A stretch of DNA of 64,000 nucleotides from Caldilineaceae bacterium (GCA_022842065.1 JALHQH010000028.1:1-64000); one strand, 5' to 3'. Positions 50,353-60,823 are shown, counted from the first letter of the stretch. Notes: generated by a model from the letters alone, not told the origin. Numbers and translations: made by a program.

Positions 50353-53300
50353 TTAACGTAACACAACCGGCAGATAAAGCCTCCGCGCGCCCCCTTGGTG
50401 AGCGACCGTAAAACTTTGTGTCACCGGCGAGGCAGGGTTGATCAGATCATTGCCATCCTGCGTGGCGGTAATCGCGCAAGTGCCGATGGCGGTCAACGTG
50501 ACGGTATTGCCGTTGACCGTACAGACGCCCGGCGTGTTACTGGTAAAGCTGACGGCCAGCCCCGATGAAGCACTAGCGCTTAGCACAAAGGGGAGATCCC
50601 CCAACTGTCGATTGGTCGGTTGACCAAAGGTGATGGTCTGATCGCCCTTTTGGGCGCTCTTCACCGCAAAGGATTGCGCCACGGGGGGTGCGGGGTTAAA
50701 GCTCGCGTTGCCCGCCTGGGCCGCTTGCAGCGTACAAGTGCCGGTGCGCAGCAGCGTCACCGTATTACCGTTGACGGTACAGATCGGCGCGGTGAGCGCA
50801 GCAAAAGTGACCGGCAGGCCGGAGGAAGCGGTGGCGCTGACAGTAAACGGCGGGTCGCTCACCAGTTTGTCCGGCAACGGGTTGAAGCTGATCGTCTGGT
50901 CGCTGCGCCCCGCTGGGGTGAACTCATAGGCCCCGATATCGGTCGCGTCACCCTTGGGGCGCATCGAGCCGTCCAGATCGACCAGCGGCGGCAAGTCGTT
51001 GCCTTGGTCGACGGCATCTGAGGTGGCGGTCAAATGATAGTCATCTGCCGCCGTGTTCTGATAGCCGGCCAACCCGCGCCGGGGCGTGCCATTCGTCGAG
51101 ATCGTCCCGCTCATCACTTGGCTGACATTGTCGTCGATCAACACACTGTGAAAGTCAACGGTGTGGGGTTGCCCAGTGCTCTGTGCCATCAACGCGACGG
51201 GGTTGCCGCTGAGTAAGGTATTGCCAAGCAAGAAGAGCACCTGCGCGCCTTGGCTATGGATGGCTGCCCCAGCCTCACCAGCTACGCGGTAATTGTCGGC
51301 GACGGTGACATAATTCATCCCCACCGTGCTGCTGAGCTGGTTGCCGGTTTCGACCCAGAGCGCTTCGCCGCGCTCGCCCTGGTTGCCGCTCAGTAACACA
51401 TTTTCCAACAGCAGGTTGCCATTGGCCAGATAGATCCCGCCGCCTTGGCTGGGACCACCCAAAACAGTCTTGACTTGCGCGGCGTAATTATCCAGAATGC
51501 GCACTTGACGCAAGGTGGCGCGGCCGCCATTGAGATTCAAGGCCAGCCCGCCACCGCGCGAGCTAAAGTTGTTGCCCGCCCGGTTGCCTTGCACGATCAC
51601 GTTGGTCAGATCCACGTTTAGGGGCGAGTTCCCCACGGCCTGAATACTCATGCCGCCGCCGCTGGCACTGAGATCGCCGGTCGAGGCCGTGTTGTTCATG
51701 AAAGTGAGATTACTGAGCGTTAACTGCGCCGGGTTTTGAAAGGTGTTGCCCATCGCCACTGCCAGCCCACCCCCTTCGCCGCTCTCGACGGTGCTAGCCA
51801 CATTGTCATAGATCAGCAGGTTGCGCAGCGTTGCCCGATCAACCACGTTGACGCCGCCGATCAAGATGCCGCCACCCGTGCGATCACCACCGGTCGCATT
51901 GCCGTTTTTGATGAAAAAGCCATTCACCTGGACGGCATCCGCATTGATCGTCAGGGGGCGATAGGCATTTTGGCCATCAAGGATCGTCTGGTTGGCTGTC
52001 CAATCGGGGCTGATCCAGTTGTTGGTCGAGAAGCCGCCAGTCAGTGAGATCGGCCTGGTGATCTGGAGCAGCTCGGGGTAGGTGCCGGCGGCGACGCGAA
52101 TTTCGCCCCCGTCTGTCCCCTGGGCAAGGGCGTAGTTGATCGTTTTACACGGTTGCGCGGGATCAGTGCAGAAGCCGTTATCGATACCACTGGGCGCCAC
52201 AAACTGCCGCCGGAACAAGATATTTTTGGCGGCGATCACCACGGGCTTGCCCACGTTTTGGTCGCGCAGACCGGCGATGATCTGCCCCCAGTTGGTTGGC
52301 CCCCGCACGGCGTCGGCAACGGTGAAGTTAGCTTCACTGGCCAAAAAGTCGAGATATTCCGAAGAAGCCGTTTGATAGAGCAGGCGCACGCTGATCGAAG
52401 TGGCTTCAGGGTGAAGCGGGTAGTAGGTCGTGTCCCAATATTGGCCATCCCCATAGGTCGCGCCGACCGGCTGCATGTCGCGCGCGGCAAAGGTCGCGTT
52501 CGTAAAGCCACGCGGCGGGATGCGATTGTCCTTAAACACTTTATTGTTGAGCATCAGGTGGAAACCTTCACCCGCCAGTTCAGGTCGCCCAATCGTTTGG
52601 GCATGGCTGTCACTCAGCCCCAGCTTGATCTCATATTTTTTGAGATAGGGGTCATTGATCAATGGACCGACCAAACCCGCCATCAAGCCCGAGGTAAAGA
52701 CCGGCGTCGATCCGCGCAGTTGGTAGATCTCGATCCACAGCCGCCGGCCTTCGGCATAACCAGTAGGCAGCTTGTGACCAGAATTATTGGTGATGTTTAC
52801 CTGCAACTGACCGTTAACGATGGCCGCATCAAGGCGGGCGGCCCGTTTGAGCAGATCAAGGCCAAGGTTTTTGTTGTTGGCCGTCTGTGCGACATCAAAA
52901 CGCGTGTCGAGTTCCACCTCTTCCCAGACCTGCGTAATGCCATCCTGCCAGTTGACATTGGCCCCCACCCACTGGTGTTTGCCTACCGTGCGGGTTGGCC
53001 CACCCCCCGCAATGGCTGATGGCACCAGGGGCATGTGACAATCCTGACAAACGGTGATCGGGCCAGTTTCAGTGCCTGTACTGCGTTTAAGGCCAGGATA
53101 ATCCAGCCCGGTGACCCCACTGCCGGCAAAGGTGCTAGCCTGCCATTCGCTGTAACTGCGGTCCAGCGGGAAGAGGCGGTCGCCCGCCGCGGCCGGTGTA
53201 TCCAGCGCATTCAGTTTGAACTCACTGCTGGCGGGGTCGAAGGTCAACAGCGGATTGTCGATGTCATGACAGGTGGCGCACATTTCCGCCGAACGTAAAA

Positions 53301-54033
53301 AGCTCGACTGCGCCACGGCATGCGGCGCGGCAGCGATCGCAAAAGGTCCACGCCGTACGTCGTTACGGTCGATGATGTAAGCCCCACTGCCGGTCAGGAA
53401 CGGTCCGGTGAGCGCGGCGCGTTCGGCCGCATCCCCTGGCAGATCATCGGCCATTGGCGTCGGTGGCACCATGCGGTGACAGGCCGTGCAGGTAATGCCG
53501 TGCAGATCCTCGGCGTTGATCAGCCGGCCATCGGTCGAGGTTGGGTCGCCGGGGATCGCCGACCGACTGTTGAGCCAGGCACTGGGCGAATGACAGCGGA
53601 TGCAAAGGTCGCCGCCATAGTTGGCGTCCTTGTTTGCGATCACCAGCGCGGCGCGAAAGAGGGGATCGCGCACGCCATTGGTCATCATCGAGCCGTTAAA
53701 GTTATCCCGGATGTGATCAACATGACAGCCGGTACAACTCGCGGCGTCACCTAATCCCGTGGTCAGCCCCCCCGGTTGTGTGCCGGGCAGTTGAAAATCG
53801 CGCAAACTTGTGTTAAGCGGCGCATAGGGTTGGCCGACTCGGTGCGGATTCGGCAGGCCAGTCGCGTTAACCGCTTCATTAGAAACCGGAGGCGGCGGTT
53901 CCTCGCCCCGGCCGGTCGCGAGCGCACGCCCCGCGGTGCTGATCAGCAGGATCAGGCCAACCAGGAGGGCGATGCGCGGTAGTTTTGTCGTTAGGATCGC
54001 ATGTTTTAGCATAAGGTTTTCTGTTTTAATCAC
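50353..54033 (-). CDS. Secreted five-haem cytochrome fused to a beta-helix and Ig-like repeats
   Basis: 1226 residues from a GTG at 54033, or 1219 from the ATG at 54012. Signal peptide: [19 protein letters not shown]. Five CxxCH haem sites lie between residues 95 and 335 (CTGCH, CIRCH, CTACH, CATCH, CQDCH). Next comes a beta-sandwich-like region with [16 protein letters not shown]. From about 620 a right-handed beta-helix begins with [17 protein letters not shown] and ends near 1035 with DIGAYEF. Two Ig-like repeats follow (each with [26 protein letters not shown] and GTC). The C-terminus [10 protein letters not shown] resembles the ends of other exported Chloroflexota proteins. A role in extracellular electron transfer or surface redox chemistry is inference. 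It overlaps the preceding small membrane protein gene by eight bases. Confidence 0.85.
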   Translation of the reverse strand: MIKTENLMLKHAILTTKLPRIALLVGLILLISTAGRALATGRGEEPPPPVSNEAVNATGLPNPHRVGQPYAPLNTSLRDFQLPGTQPGGLTTGLGDAASCTGCHVDHIRDNFNGSMMTNGVRDPLFRAALVIANKDANYGGDLCIRCHSPSAWLNSRSAIPGDPTSTDGRLINAEDLHGITCTACHRMVPPTPMADDLPGDAAERAALTGPFLTGSGAYIIDRNDVRRGPFAIAAAPHAVAQSSFLRSAEMCATCHDIDNPLLTFDPASSEFKLNALDTPAAAGDRLFPLDRSYSEWQASTFAGSGVTGLDYPGLKRSTGTETGPITVCQDCHMPLVPSAIAGGGPTRTVGKHQWVGANVNWQDGITQVWEEVELDTRFDVAQTANNKNLGLDLLKRAARLDAAIVNGQLQVNITNNSGHKLPTGYAEGRRLWIEIYQLRGSTPVFTSGLMAGLVGPLINDPYLKKYEIKLGLSDSHAQTIGRPELAGEGFHLMLNNKVFKDNRIPPRGFTNATFAARDMQPVGATYGDGQYWDTTYYPLHPEATSISVRLLYQTASSEYLDFLASEANFTVADAVRGPTNWGQIIAGLRDQNVGKPVVIAAKNILFRRQFVAPSGIDNGFCTDPAQPCKTINYALAQGTDGGEIRVAAGTYPELLQITRPISLTGGFSTNNWISPDWTANQTILDGQNAYRPLTINADAVQVNGFFIKNGNATGGDRTGGGILIGGVNVVDRATLRNLLIYDNVASTVESGEGGGLAVAMGNTFQNPAQLTLSNLTFMNNTASTGDLSASGGGMSIQAVGNSPLNVDLTNVIVQGNRAGNNFSSRGGGLALNLNGGRATLRQVRILDNYAAQVKTVLGGPSQGGGIYLANGNLLLENVLLSGNQGERGEALWVETGNQLSSTVGMNYVTVADNYRVAGEAGAAIHSQGAQVLFLLGNTLLSGNPVALMAQSTGQPHTVDFHSVLIDDNVSQVMSGTISTNGTPRRGLAGYQNTAADDYHLTATSDAVDQGNDLPPLVDLDGSMRPKGDATDIGAYEFTPAGRSDQTISFNPLPDKLVSDPPFTVSATASSGLPVTFAALTAPICTVNGNTVTLLRTGTCTLQAAQAGNASFNPAPPVAQSFAVKSAQKGDQTITFGQPTNRQLGDLPFVLSASASSGLAVSFTSNTPGVCTVNGNTVTLTAIGTCAITATQDGNDLINPASPVTQSFTVAHQGGARRLYLPVVLR

Positions 54034-54391
54034 TCACTTTTTTATAGGCAATGGCAAAAAGCGTTCCTAACACGGTGTCGATGAGGCCAACCACCAGGAT
54101 CGCCATTGCCAGCCGGCCTTGCCAAAAGAGGGTGAAGACGGCTATACCATAACTATATTTTTCGATCACCGTGGCGAGCATTAGCGGTCGATAGCGCTGC
54201 GGATCGCGGGCAATCACTAAAAACGCGACTTGCCAGGCCAAGGCCACGCCGATGAAGCCATAGTAATATTCCGGGTGGTTGATCGCTGGCGGGAAGTCGA
54301 GGCCATTTTTTGTTTCCAGAAAATATTGAGGGGTCAGGACCAGCAGGCCATAAATGCCCGCAATCCGATAGACCCATTTGGCAAAGTTCAT
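54026..54391 (-). CDS. Small membrane protein, four helices
   Basis: 121 residues, about four hydrophobic segments ([76 protein letters not shown]). No named family recognised. The stop overlaps the GTG start of the five-haem gene (GTGATTAA), so the two are probably co-translated. By position it could help anchor, export or reduce the haem protein, but nothing in the sequence shows this. Confidence 0.7.
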   Translation of the reverse strand: MNFAKWVYRIAGIYGLLVLTPQYFLETKNGLDFPPAINHPEYYYGFIGVALAWQVAFLVIARDPQRYRPLMLATVIEKYSYGIAVFTLFWQGRLAMAILVVGLIDTVLGTLFAIAYKKVSD

Positions 54392-54415
54392 TTTTGTCCT
54401 GCTTTGGTGTGAAAT

Positions 54416-54495
54416 GTGAGGCGTAAAACGTAAAACATGAAACGTGAATTCGTCGCTGACCCATCACGTTTCACGTTTTACGTTTCACGCCTCAC
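54416..54495. repeat. Imperfect 32-bp inverted repeat
   Basis: Arms at 54416-54447 and 54464-54495 pair over nearly their whole length; they are built of reiterated CGTTTTACGTTTCACG-type words. The structure starts at the stop codon of the 154-residue membrane protein gene and precedes the 121-residue one. No T-tract follows. Confidence 0.6.
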
Positions 54496-54956
54496 TGTAC
54501 AGTGACTGCGGTCAGCTCGTGCCCACGGCGTTGCAGGGCAGCGGCGCGGCGGGCCATCAGCCCGCCCAGCAGGGCGTCGATGACCACACCGACGCCGATC
54601 ATGATCAAGGAGACGGTCTGGATGCTGAGTGTGCCCGAGCCGGCGGGGTCATCCGGCATGGTATAGGCACTGATGCCCCAACAGAGCAGCCCCAGTACCA
54701 AGCCGAGGGTGGCACCCAAAAGCGCCCCGGCGAGGAACGGGTTACGGCCTGGTCTGCCTTGGGCGAAGGCGACATAATTCAAACCAGCAGGAATGGCCAA
54801 AAGCCACGCCATCGGGGTCAGACAGACGATCCCCGGTTGCCCCTGATAGGTTGCCAGGCCAACAGTGCCGCCCCACAGCAGTACCCACGTGCTCAAAGCA
54901 CGAATAAACGCCGAGGTGTTGATCAATGGTTGTTTTGGAATAGGTTGGTAGTTCAT
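54492..54956 (-). CDS. Hypothetical membrane protein
   Basis: 154 residues from the ATG at 54956 (GGAGC upstream). About four hydrophobic helices: FIRALSTWVLLWGGTVGLAT, PMAWLLAIPAGLNYVAFA, FLAGALLGATLGLVLGLLCW and SLIMIGVGVVIDALLGGLMA. No family recognised. It precedes the four-helix protein and the five-haem gene on the same strand, separated by a hairpin repeat, so they may be one unit. Confidence 0.65.
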   Translation of the reverse strand: MNYQPIPKQPLINTSAFIRALSTWVLLWGGTVGLATYQGQPGIVCLTPMAWLLAIPAGLNYVAFAQGRPGRNPFLAGALLGATLGLVLGLLCWGISAYTMPDDPAGSGTLSIQTVSLIMIGVGVVIDALLGGLMARRAAALQRRGHELTAVTVQ

Positions 54957-54994
54957 GAGTAAGCTCCAAATTGATAGTGTGATCGTGTTTTTAC

Positions 54995-55094
54995 CCCCTC
55001 CCAGCCTCACTGCCATTAAGGTAAGCGAGTAGTGCGCATCCCCAGATGCGCAGCCCGTCAAGGCGGGATCAGCGGTTGGGGCGGCTGGGAGGGG
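54995..55094. repeat. REP-like element, nested hairpins
   Basis: CCCCTCCCAGCC (54995-55006) and its complement (55083-55094) enclose GCGCATC/GATGCGC (55034-55040, 55045-55051) and CCCGTC/GGCGGG. The layout is similar to the hairpin at the first bases of the window (CCCTCCCC/GGGGAGGG). Non-coding. Confidence 0.55.
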
Positions 55095-55161
55095 TGGCTT
55101 AGTCGTTATCTTTGCTGATGGTTCGGCCCCTTTCCAGCAGTTGCTAGGGCCACCGCAGCCG

Positions 55162-55791
55162 CTAATTAGGCGAGAAGCGCGCCAGCCCTAGTTTGCCCAG
55201 CACCCGTTGGGCGCGGCTTGGCTGGGGATAATCGCCCAGTATCACCAGATATTCGCTCAACCCGCCGTTGATGGTGGCTTGATAGGGCAACCCGCCCCCC
55301 TGGATCAGCCCCTGTACCCGTTGATTGCCGGGATGGGACAAGACGTGCAGATAGCGGATCTGGTCGTGGCCGGCGCGCTGTTGCAGCCGTTGCCAAAGCG
55401 CGCGCCCAATGCCTTGTCCCTGAAATTGATCCTCGACCAGAATGCCCGGTTCGGCGGTAGGAGGGCCTGCCACGGCCTCGCGCACATAGTAGGCAACCCC
55501 GACAATACGTTCTGCCGCAGGTCTTGCCCCCCCATGGCCTGTCATCCCAGCGACCGTCGCCACCAAACCCGCGCCCTTGGCCTGATCAAGTTGGCAGACT
55601 GCGGCAATCTCTGCCGGCGTCGGGGCACGGGGGTGGAGATAACGATAGTAGATGCTCTCCGGGGTGAGCCGCTGATGCATTTTTTCGATCATTTCGGCAT
55701 CCCTAGGATGAATCGCCCGCACGGTCACCGCTTTCTGCGCCCGCCGGGTCAGCCATTGGTTTGCCGGCCATTCGGTTGTCAACCATTGCAT
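55162..55791 (-). CDS. GNAT acetyltransferase, Pat-like
   Basis: 209 residues from the ATG at 55791 with AGGAG nine bases before; the upstream open frame crosses an 11-bp tandem repeat and is not real. VTVRAIHPRDAEMIEKMHQRL followed by SIYYRYLHP is the start seen in the GNAT domain of protein lysine acetyltransferases (Pat/PatZ), and VEDQFQGQGIGRALWQRL is the acetyl-CoA site. There is no cNMP-binding or CoA-ligase domain. Substrate might be a protein lysine, by analogy only. Confidence 0.82.
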   Translation of the reverse strand: MQWLTTEWPANQWLTRRAQKAVTVRAIHPRDAEMIEKMHQRLTPESIYYRYLHPRAPTPAEIAAVCQLDQAKGAGLVATVAGMTGHGGARPAAERIVGVAYYVREAVAGPPTAEPGILVEDQFQGQGIGRALWQRLQQRAGHDQIRYLHVLSHPGNQRVQGLIQGGGLPYQATINGGLSEYLVILGDYPQPSRAQRVLGKLGLARFSPN

Positions 55792-55876
55792 AAAAATCCG
55801 CTCCTGCTTGCTGTTGTGTTTGCACCGATTGTGCCAATACACACCAGCATAGGGGGAGAACGTCACAAAGACGTCA

Positions 55877-55919
55877 CAGAGTTTTCGCAGAGTTTTCGCA
55901 GAGTTTTCGCAGAGTTTTC
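55877..55919. repeat. 11-bp tandem repeat, about four copies
   Basis: CAGAGTTTTCG repeats with exact 11-base period from 55877. The whole falls in the 281-base gap between the divergent GNAT (55162-55791) and serine hydrolase (56073) genes, about 90 bases from each; a spacing of one helical turn could give co-aligned protein sites. Confidence 0.7.
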
Positions 55920-56072
55920 TTGGTGTGCAACTTATGTACACCAGCCACGTATTGTTGTCGCAATCAACCCAGCGACCGCCGTTACGCCACCGGTCCCCTC
56001 GTTGTGCGCCCCCCAGTAGCTTATCACCAGTGGCTTATCGCCAGTGGCTCATCACTTGAGAGGTTTACTCCT

Positions 56073-57224
56073 ATGCACAAAATGTCTAGCCTGGTGCAAT
56101 GGCTACGTGCGATGCTCACCAGCGCAATTGCACCGTCACCGTCGGTTGGCGGGCGGTCGTCGGCAGCCCTTGATCAAACCTTGACGCGGCTATACGCTAA
56201 GTCCCAATTTCCTGGCTTTAGTGTCGCGCTAGTGGATGCCCAAGGCGTACGCTATCAAAAGGCGTTGGGCTGGGCGGATCTGGCGACGCGGCAGCCCTAT
56301 ACCATCGACACCATCCAACCGGTCGGCTCGGTGAGTAAAACCTTGATCGGGGTTGCCTTACTGCAGGCGGTTGAACAGGGGCTGTTTACACTGGACAGCG
56401 CGATCAACGATCTACTCCCCTTTGCGGTGCGCAACCCACACTGTCCCGCTGCCCCCATCACACTCCGCCATTTGGCCACCCATACTTCCAGCATCCTAGA
56501 TCGGGCCGAGGCCTATAAACAGGCCTATGTCGAGGGGCACGCGGCTACCGTGACCTTGCCTGACTTTCTGGTGGCCTATTTAACCGCCGGGGGTGAGGCT
56601 TACCAGGCGGCCAATTTCGCATCAACTGCACCCGGTGCCGCCTTCCATTACACCAATATCGGGGCTGCGCTCGCCGCCTACGTCGTCGAGGTGAAGACCG
56701 AACGCACCTTTGCCGACTTCACCCAGGGCAGCATTCTCCAGCCCTTAAAAATGAGTCGTTCGAGTTGGCACTATGCGGCACACTACCCCGACCAGGCCAC
56801 CCTTTACGATGAACAAGGGCAACCGATTGCCCCCTATACACTCATCACCTATCCTGACGGCGGCTTGCGTACCTCCTGTGCTGATCTCTGTCGCTATTTG
56901 ACGGCAATGCTCCAGGCGCGACAGGGCGAAGGCGGCTGGTTGACCCAAACCGCCTTACAAACGATCTGCACGCCACAATTTAGCGCGGACGCGCTGCCCG
57001 CCTCGATCAATCCCAAAGAGCCCAACCAGGGGATTTTTTGGAGCTTTCGCCGGAATGGCAAGATCGGCCACGCCGGCAGCGATCCGGGGGTGAGCGCCTT
57101 TATCGCGTTTGATCCAGCAACTAACATTGGCCGGATCTTTCTGGCTAATGCTGAATTGGCGAACGAAACGCTGGCCGGTCAGTTTGCCGCCATTTGGGCG
57201 GCGTTAGAAGCGTACGAGGGATAG
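56073..57224 (+). CDS. Serine hydrolase of the beta-lactamase class C family
   Basis: 383 residues from the ATG at 56073 (GAGAGG upstream). Active-site SxxK is in PVGSVSKTLIGVALLQ, the YxN motif in FHYTNIGAAL, and HAG in IGHAGSDPGV replaces KTG. The first 50 residues hold a moderately hydrophobic stretch (SLVQWLRAMLTSAIA) that may be a weak signal sequence. Acts as an esterase, peptidase or penicillin-binding-like hydrolase. Only distant from the other copy at 38066. Followed by a family 1 repeat. Confidence 0.83.
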   Translation: MHKMSSLVQWLRAMLTSAIAPSPSVGGRSSAALDQTLTRLYAKSQFPGFSVALVDAQGVRYQKALGWADLATRQPYTIDTIQPVGSVSKTLIGVALLQAVEQGLFTLDSAINDLLPFAVRNPHCPAAPITLRHLATHTSSILDRAEAYKQAYVEGHAATVTLPDFLVAYLTAGGEAYQAANFASTAPGAAFHYTNIGAALAAYVVEVKTERTFADFTQGSILQPLKMSRSSWHYAAHYPDQATLYDEQGQPIAPYTLITYPDGGLRTSCADLCRYLTAMLQARQGEGGWLTQTALQTICTPQFSADALPASINPKEPNQGIFWSFRRNGKIGHAGSDPGVSAFIAFDPATNIGRIFLANAELANETLAGQFAAIWAALEAYEG

Positions 57225-57284
57225 CCCTGCTTTTCATCGTTACCAGTACCGGTAAGAACATGGGTTCAACGGGATCGTAGGCGG

Positions 57285-57443
57285 TTGACAGCCCGCCCCG
57301 CCATCAACGCGCCCAGTGGGCACCCGATCTAACAACGCCGGGTAAACCCGGCTCGATTAGCCGGGTTTACCCGGCGTTGTCCCGTAGCCCTGCGGCTTTA
57401 GCCCAGGGCGATCTTGTCAACCCCCTGCATTCCCGCTGCGCCA
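57285..57443 (-). repeat. Structured intergenic repeat, family 1, copy C
   Basis: Minus-strand copy bounded by TTGACA (57285-57290) and TGTCAA (57415-57420). Hairpin 1 is at 57387-57409 and the outer flank CCCTGCATTCCCGCTGCGCCA (about 57423-57443) matches that of copy A. In the middle is a perfect 22-bp inverted repeat (57332-57353, 57359-57380), a doubling of the GCCGGGTAAACCCGGC hairpin; the rest matches copy B. It fills most of the gap between two genes. Confidence 0.8.
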
Positions 57444-57513
57444 GAACATGTTACCTGTTGTGAAAATCGTCGTGTGTTCGCACCCCCGCTTTTCGGCATT
57501 TGACACGGCGCGC

Positions 57514-60500
57514 TCACCGGAGGTGTAGCGTGGTTGCAGTCGCCACGATTTGATCGAGGGGCGTTGTGCTCCCTGCCCGCCACAACGATTCAAAGCCTTC
57601 ATCACCGAGCTGTTGCCGCAAAAGGGCCAGGGTCTGCGCATATCCTTCGCGCTGGGTCGGGGCGACAGGAATGCCGGTCGACTGGCGCAGGACCGCAGCC
57701 GCACCGAGCAAATGGACGGCAACTTCCCCCTGCTGCCCAGCGGCGCTTAAGAGCCCGGCCAAATCCTCCAAGGCTGAAATGATCGGCAATTTATAGCCCA
57801 CTTCATACATGATCTGGAGATTTTGGCCACAGTAGGCGAGGGCCTTGTTCAGCTCGCCAAGTGCCCGCGCCACTGCGCCCAGTGTAGAGAGCGCAAAGCC
57901 GATCAGGCTTTTGTCGCCAAGTTTGCGAAAAATCACGAGTGCTTGCTCGCTATGGCTGCGCGCCTGGGCATAGTCTCCTTGCGCAAAGGCAATCAGCCCT
58001 AGCCCCTTCAGGGCATTGCCAATCAGCCAACCATAATCGAGGGTTCGCCCGATCTGTAAACAAGCTTCATAATTGAGCCGGGCCGCGACCAGATCACCCA
58101 AGCGGCGCTCGGTATCGCCGATCTTCAAGTAGCTACTCGCAATGCTCACCTGTCCGCCAAGCTGCTTGTGGATCTGCAAGCTCTCGCGATAGTAGGCGCG
58201 GGCCTCGGCAATGCGATCCTGATCCCACAGGAGCGACCCTAGATATTTAAGCCCACGCCCAAGCCCAACCGTATAGTTCAAGGTGCGGCAGATGGCTAAG
58301 CTGTCTGTCAAATGCTGATGGGCGAGGGGATAATTACCCTGTTCCATCTCTACCAGCGCCAGGTTTTGCAAGGTTAACGCCGTCCCCGTTTGCCCGTTGA
58401 CTTGGGCAAAGAGGCGTAAACTTTCTTCATAAAGGGGGCGCGCTCCCGCTAGATCACTCTGGCCATAGGCGAGCCAGCCGGCGGCACTCAGTACCCTGGC
58501 TTGGGTGACGAGGGTCACGGTGGCACGATTCGCCAGTGCCAGTTGAAACCAGTGCCGGCCCTCACTAAGGTAGCCGCGCACTTCCCAGAAATGATAGAGG
58601 CTGAGCATCAGTTGCAACGCCAACTCGCGCTCCGGCGCGGCGAGCAGATAGGCCAATGCCGCGCGGAGATTGGGATGTTCGCTTTCGGCGCGGTTGAGCC
58701 AAATTTGCTGCTGTGGCCCATGTAACTCCCGCGCAGCCTGGGCTGCCATGCGCAGGAAATAGTGGGCGTGCCGCTGTTGCAACTCCTGCAGTTCACTGCC
58801 CGTGGAGAATTGGGCTAACGCATACTCACGCAACGTCTCCAACAGGCGATAGCGATTTTGTCCGTCGTCCGGCACAATGATCACCAGCGATTTATCGACT
58901 AATTGGGTGAGTAGATCCAGGTACGTCTGCTGTGGCCAGGGGCCTCCATCCAGCGCAGCAACCGCTTCAATTGCTTCCAGGGTAAAACCGCCGCGAAAGA
59001 TCGCCACCTGGCAGAAAAGCTGGCGTTCCTGCGTGTCGAGCAGGGCATAGCTCCAGTCGATCGCCGCGCGCAAGGTCTGTTGGCGGGGTTGGGCGGTGCG
59101 GCTGCCATTGGTCAACAAGGCGAACCGCGCGCCAATCGCACTGCGCAGGCGCGCCGCAATCTGCTCTACCCCCAGGACTTTGACCCGGGCTGCGGCCAGT
59201 TCAATCGCTAAAGGAATGCCATCAAGCTGTTGACAGATCGCAATGACGGCTGGGGCATTGGCCAGCGTCAGGCTGAAGCTGGGTTGGACCGCAGTGGCCC
59301 GCTCGACAAAGAGGCGGATACATTCAAAGTGCCCGAAGAGGTCGGTCAACGCGAACTCTTCGGGGTGGGGCAGAGTCAACGTTGGCACCGGCCAGATCGT
59401 CTCACCGGCAATGGCAAGTGCCTCGCGGCTGGTGGTCAGGATTTGCAGATTGGGACAACTGCTGAGCAGTTGCGCGACCAGTTGTGTAGTGGCGTCAATC
59501 AGATGTTCGCAATTATCGATGACGAGCAAGAGCTGTTTGTCGCCGAGAAAGTTGATCACACTTTGAAGGCAGGGCTCATGCCCCATTTCGCTGATGCCAA
59601 GTGCTTTGGCCACCGCCCGCACCACTTGTGCCCCCTCGGTCAGCGCTCCCAGTTCGACCCACCAGACGCCAAACGCAAAGTGGTCGATGAGATCGGTGGC
59701 GACCTGGATCGCGAGGCGCGTCTTGCCGCTGCCCCCCGCCCCGGTCAACGTGAGCAGGCGCGTGCCACCCAGGCTGTGACTCAACAAGTGTTTTACCGCC
59801 GCGGTCTCACGTGTGCGCCCGATAAAACTAGTGAGCGGGATCGGTAGATTGGTAATCTGGGCGGCCGTCGATTGGGCTTCCTCACGGTTTTGTTTGATCC
59901 AACGATAGAGCGCGGTCGTCTCCGGCAAGGGCGGCACATCCAACTCAGCCTGCAACGCCCGCGCACAAAGCTCATATTGGCGCAACGCCGCGGGGCGATC
60001 GCCGGCGGCCATGTAACAGAAGATCAGATGTTGATGCGCATGCTCATTCGCCGGGTCCAAGTTCAGCAACTGTTGGGCGACCGTGATCGCCTGGGCATAC
60101 TCACTGCGAGCGCGCAAGGCGTGGGTCACCTGCAAAAAGATCGTCAGCAGCCGTCCTCGGTAGTGTTCGCGGTCGCGTAAAACCCACTCATCATAGTGGT
60201 CTGCTAATAGGTCACCTTGCCAGAGTGGCAATTGGGCTAAGAGCGCAGCACTGCTGCTTTGCTCCAGTTGGTCGGTCAGCGTTAATAGTTCATGTAAATC
60301 AACCCAGCAGACAAAGTCGGGATTCCATTGCACATAGTCACGGTCGGCCAGCAACAGGTCGGCAGCGATCTCTTTGCGCACCGTGGCCAGGGCGGTCCGC
60401 AGCGAGTGGCGCGCCTGGGCGTCGGAAGAATCACCCCAGAAGAGGGTTGCCAATTGATCGCGCGATTGTGGCCCTGGGTGGAGCAGCAGATAGGCCAGCA

Positions 60501-60603
60501 ACGACTCAACTTTGCGGCGCGGCAAACGAATGGCCCTGCCCCCGCACTCAATGCGCAAGGGGCCCAGTAGATAGAAGTGTAATGTCGGTTTGGGCAGGGT
60601 CAT
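57514..60603 (-). CDS. BTAD-NB-ARC-TPR transcriptional regulator
   Basis: 1029 residues from the ATG at 60603, or 1047 from the ATG at 60657; neither has a strong ribosome binding site. Order: winged helix (FYLLGPLRIECGGRAIRLPR onward), BTAD domain (to about 240), then an NB-ARC ATPase with Walker A TLTGAGGSGKTRLA (about 289), Walker B QLLLVIDNCEHL and the GLPL-like GIPLAIELAAARVK; a TPR region fills the last 400 residues. A STAND-class switch protein that controls transcription on binding an unknown signal. It differs from the pair at 13284/15487 in its ATPase type and resembles the gene at 62155. Confidence 0.9.
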   Translation of the reverse strand: MTLPKPTLHFYLLGPLRIECGGRAIRLPRRKVESLLAYLLLHPGPQSRDQLATLFWGDSSDAQARHSLRTALATVRKEIAADLLLADRDYVQWNPDFVCWVDLHELLTLTDQLEQSSSAALLAQLPLWQGDLLADHYDEWVLRDREHYRGRLLTIFLQVTHALRARSEYAQAITVAQQLLNLDPANEHAHQHLIFCYMAAGDRPAALRQYELCARALQAELDVPPLPETTALYRWIKQNREEAQSTAAQITNLPIPLTSFIGRTRETAAVKHLLSHSLGGTRLLTLTGAGGSGKTRLAIQVATDLIDHFAFGVWWVELGALTEGAQVVRAVAKALGISEMGHEPCLQSVINFLGDKQLLLVIDNCEHLIDATTQLVAQLLSSCPNLQILTTSREALAIAGETIWPVPTLTLPHPEEFALTDLFGHFECIRLFVERATAVQPSFSLTLANAPAVIAICQQLDGIPLAIELAAARVKVLGVEQIAARLRSAIGARFALLTNGSRTAQPRQQTLRAAIDWSYALLDTQERQLFCQVAIFRGGFTLEAIEAVAALDGGPWPQQTYLDLLTQLVDKSLVIIVPDDGQNRYRLLETLREYALAQFSTGSELQELQQRHAHYFLRMAAQAARELHGPQQQIWLNRAESEHPNLRAALAYLLAAPERELALQLMLSLYHFWEVRGYLSEGRHWFQLALANRATVTLVTQARVLSAAGWLAYGQSDLAGARPLYEESLRLFAQVNGQTGTALTLQNLALVEMEQGNYPLAHQHLTDSLAICRTLNYTVGLGRGLKYLGSLLWDQDRIAEARAYYRESLQIHKQLGGQVSIASSYLKIGDTERRLGDLVAARLNYEACLQIGRTLDYGWLIGNALKGLGLIAFAQGDYAQARSHSEQALVIFRKLGDKSLIGFALSTLGAVARALGELNKALAYCGQNLQIMYEVGYKLPIISALEDLAGLLSAAGQQGEVAVHLLGAAAVLRQSTGIPVAPTQREGYAQTLALLRQQLGDEGFESLWRAGSTTPLDQIVATATTLHLR

Positions 60604-60823
60604 TGACGTGCCGCTGCCTGCTGGACGATTATCCACGCACGTCGCGCTAGATTGCATAGTGTCTTTCTTTTCTGCTTGATGCTTGTTTACATCCGATTAC
60701 ATAGGCAATCGCGTAACAATGATAATTTGCCAAAGGGTAATCACTTGGGGGCAAAGAGCCACAGGATAAACACGGAACGGTCGTTTTTTACGGCAGGGAA
60801 CCGCAGGTTGATGAGGATTAATA

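Noticed and set aside
52153..53019. 288-codon plus-strand open frame
   Set aside because: Antisense to the five-haem gene; no motifs and no ribosome binding site.
55877..55919. CRISPR-like repeat
   Set aside because: Period is 11 bases with no spacers; a simple tandem repeat.
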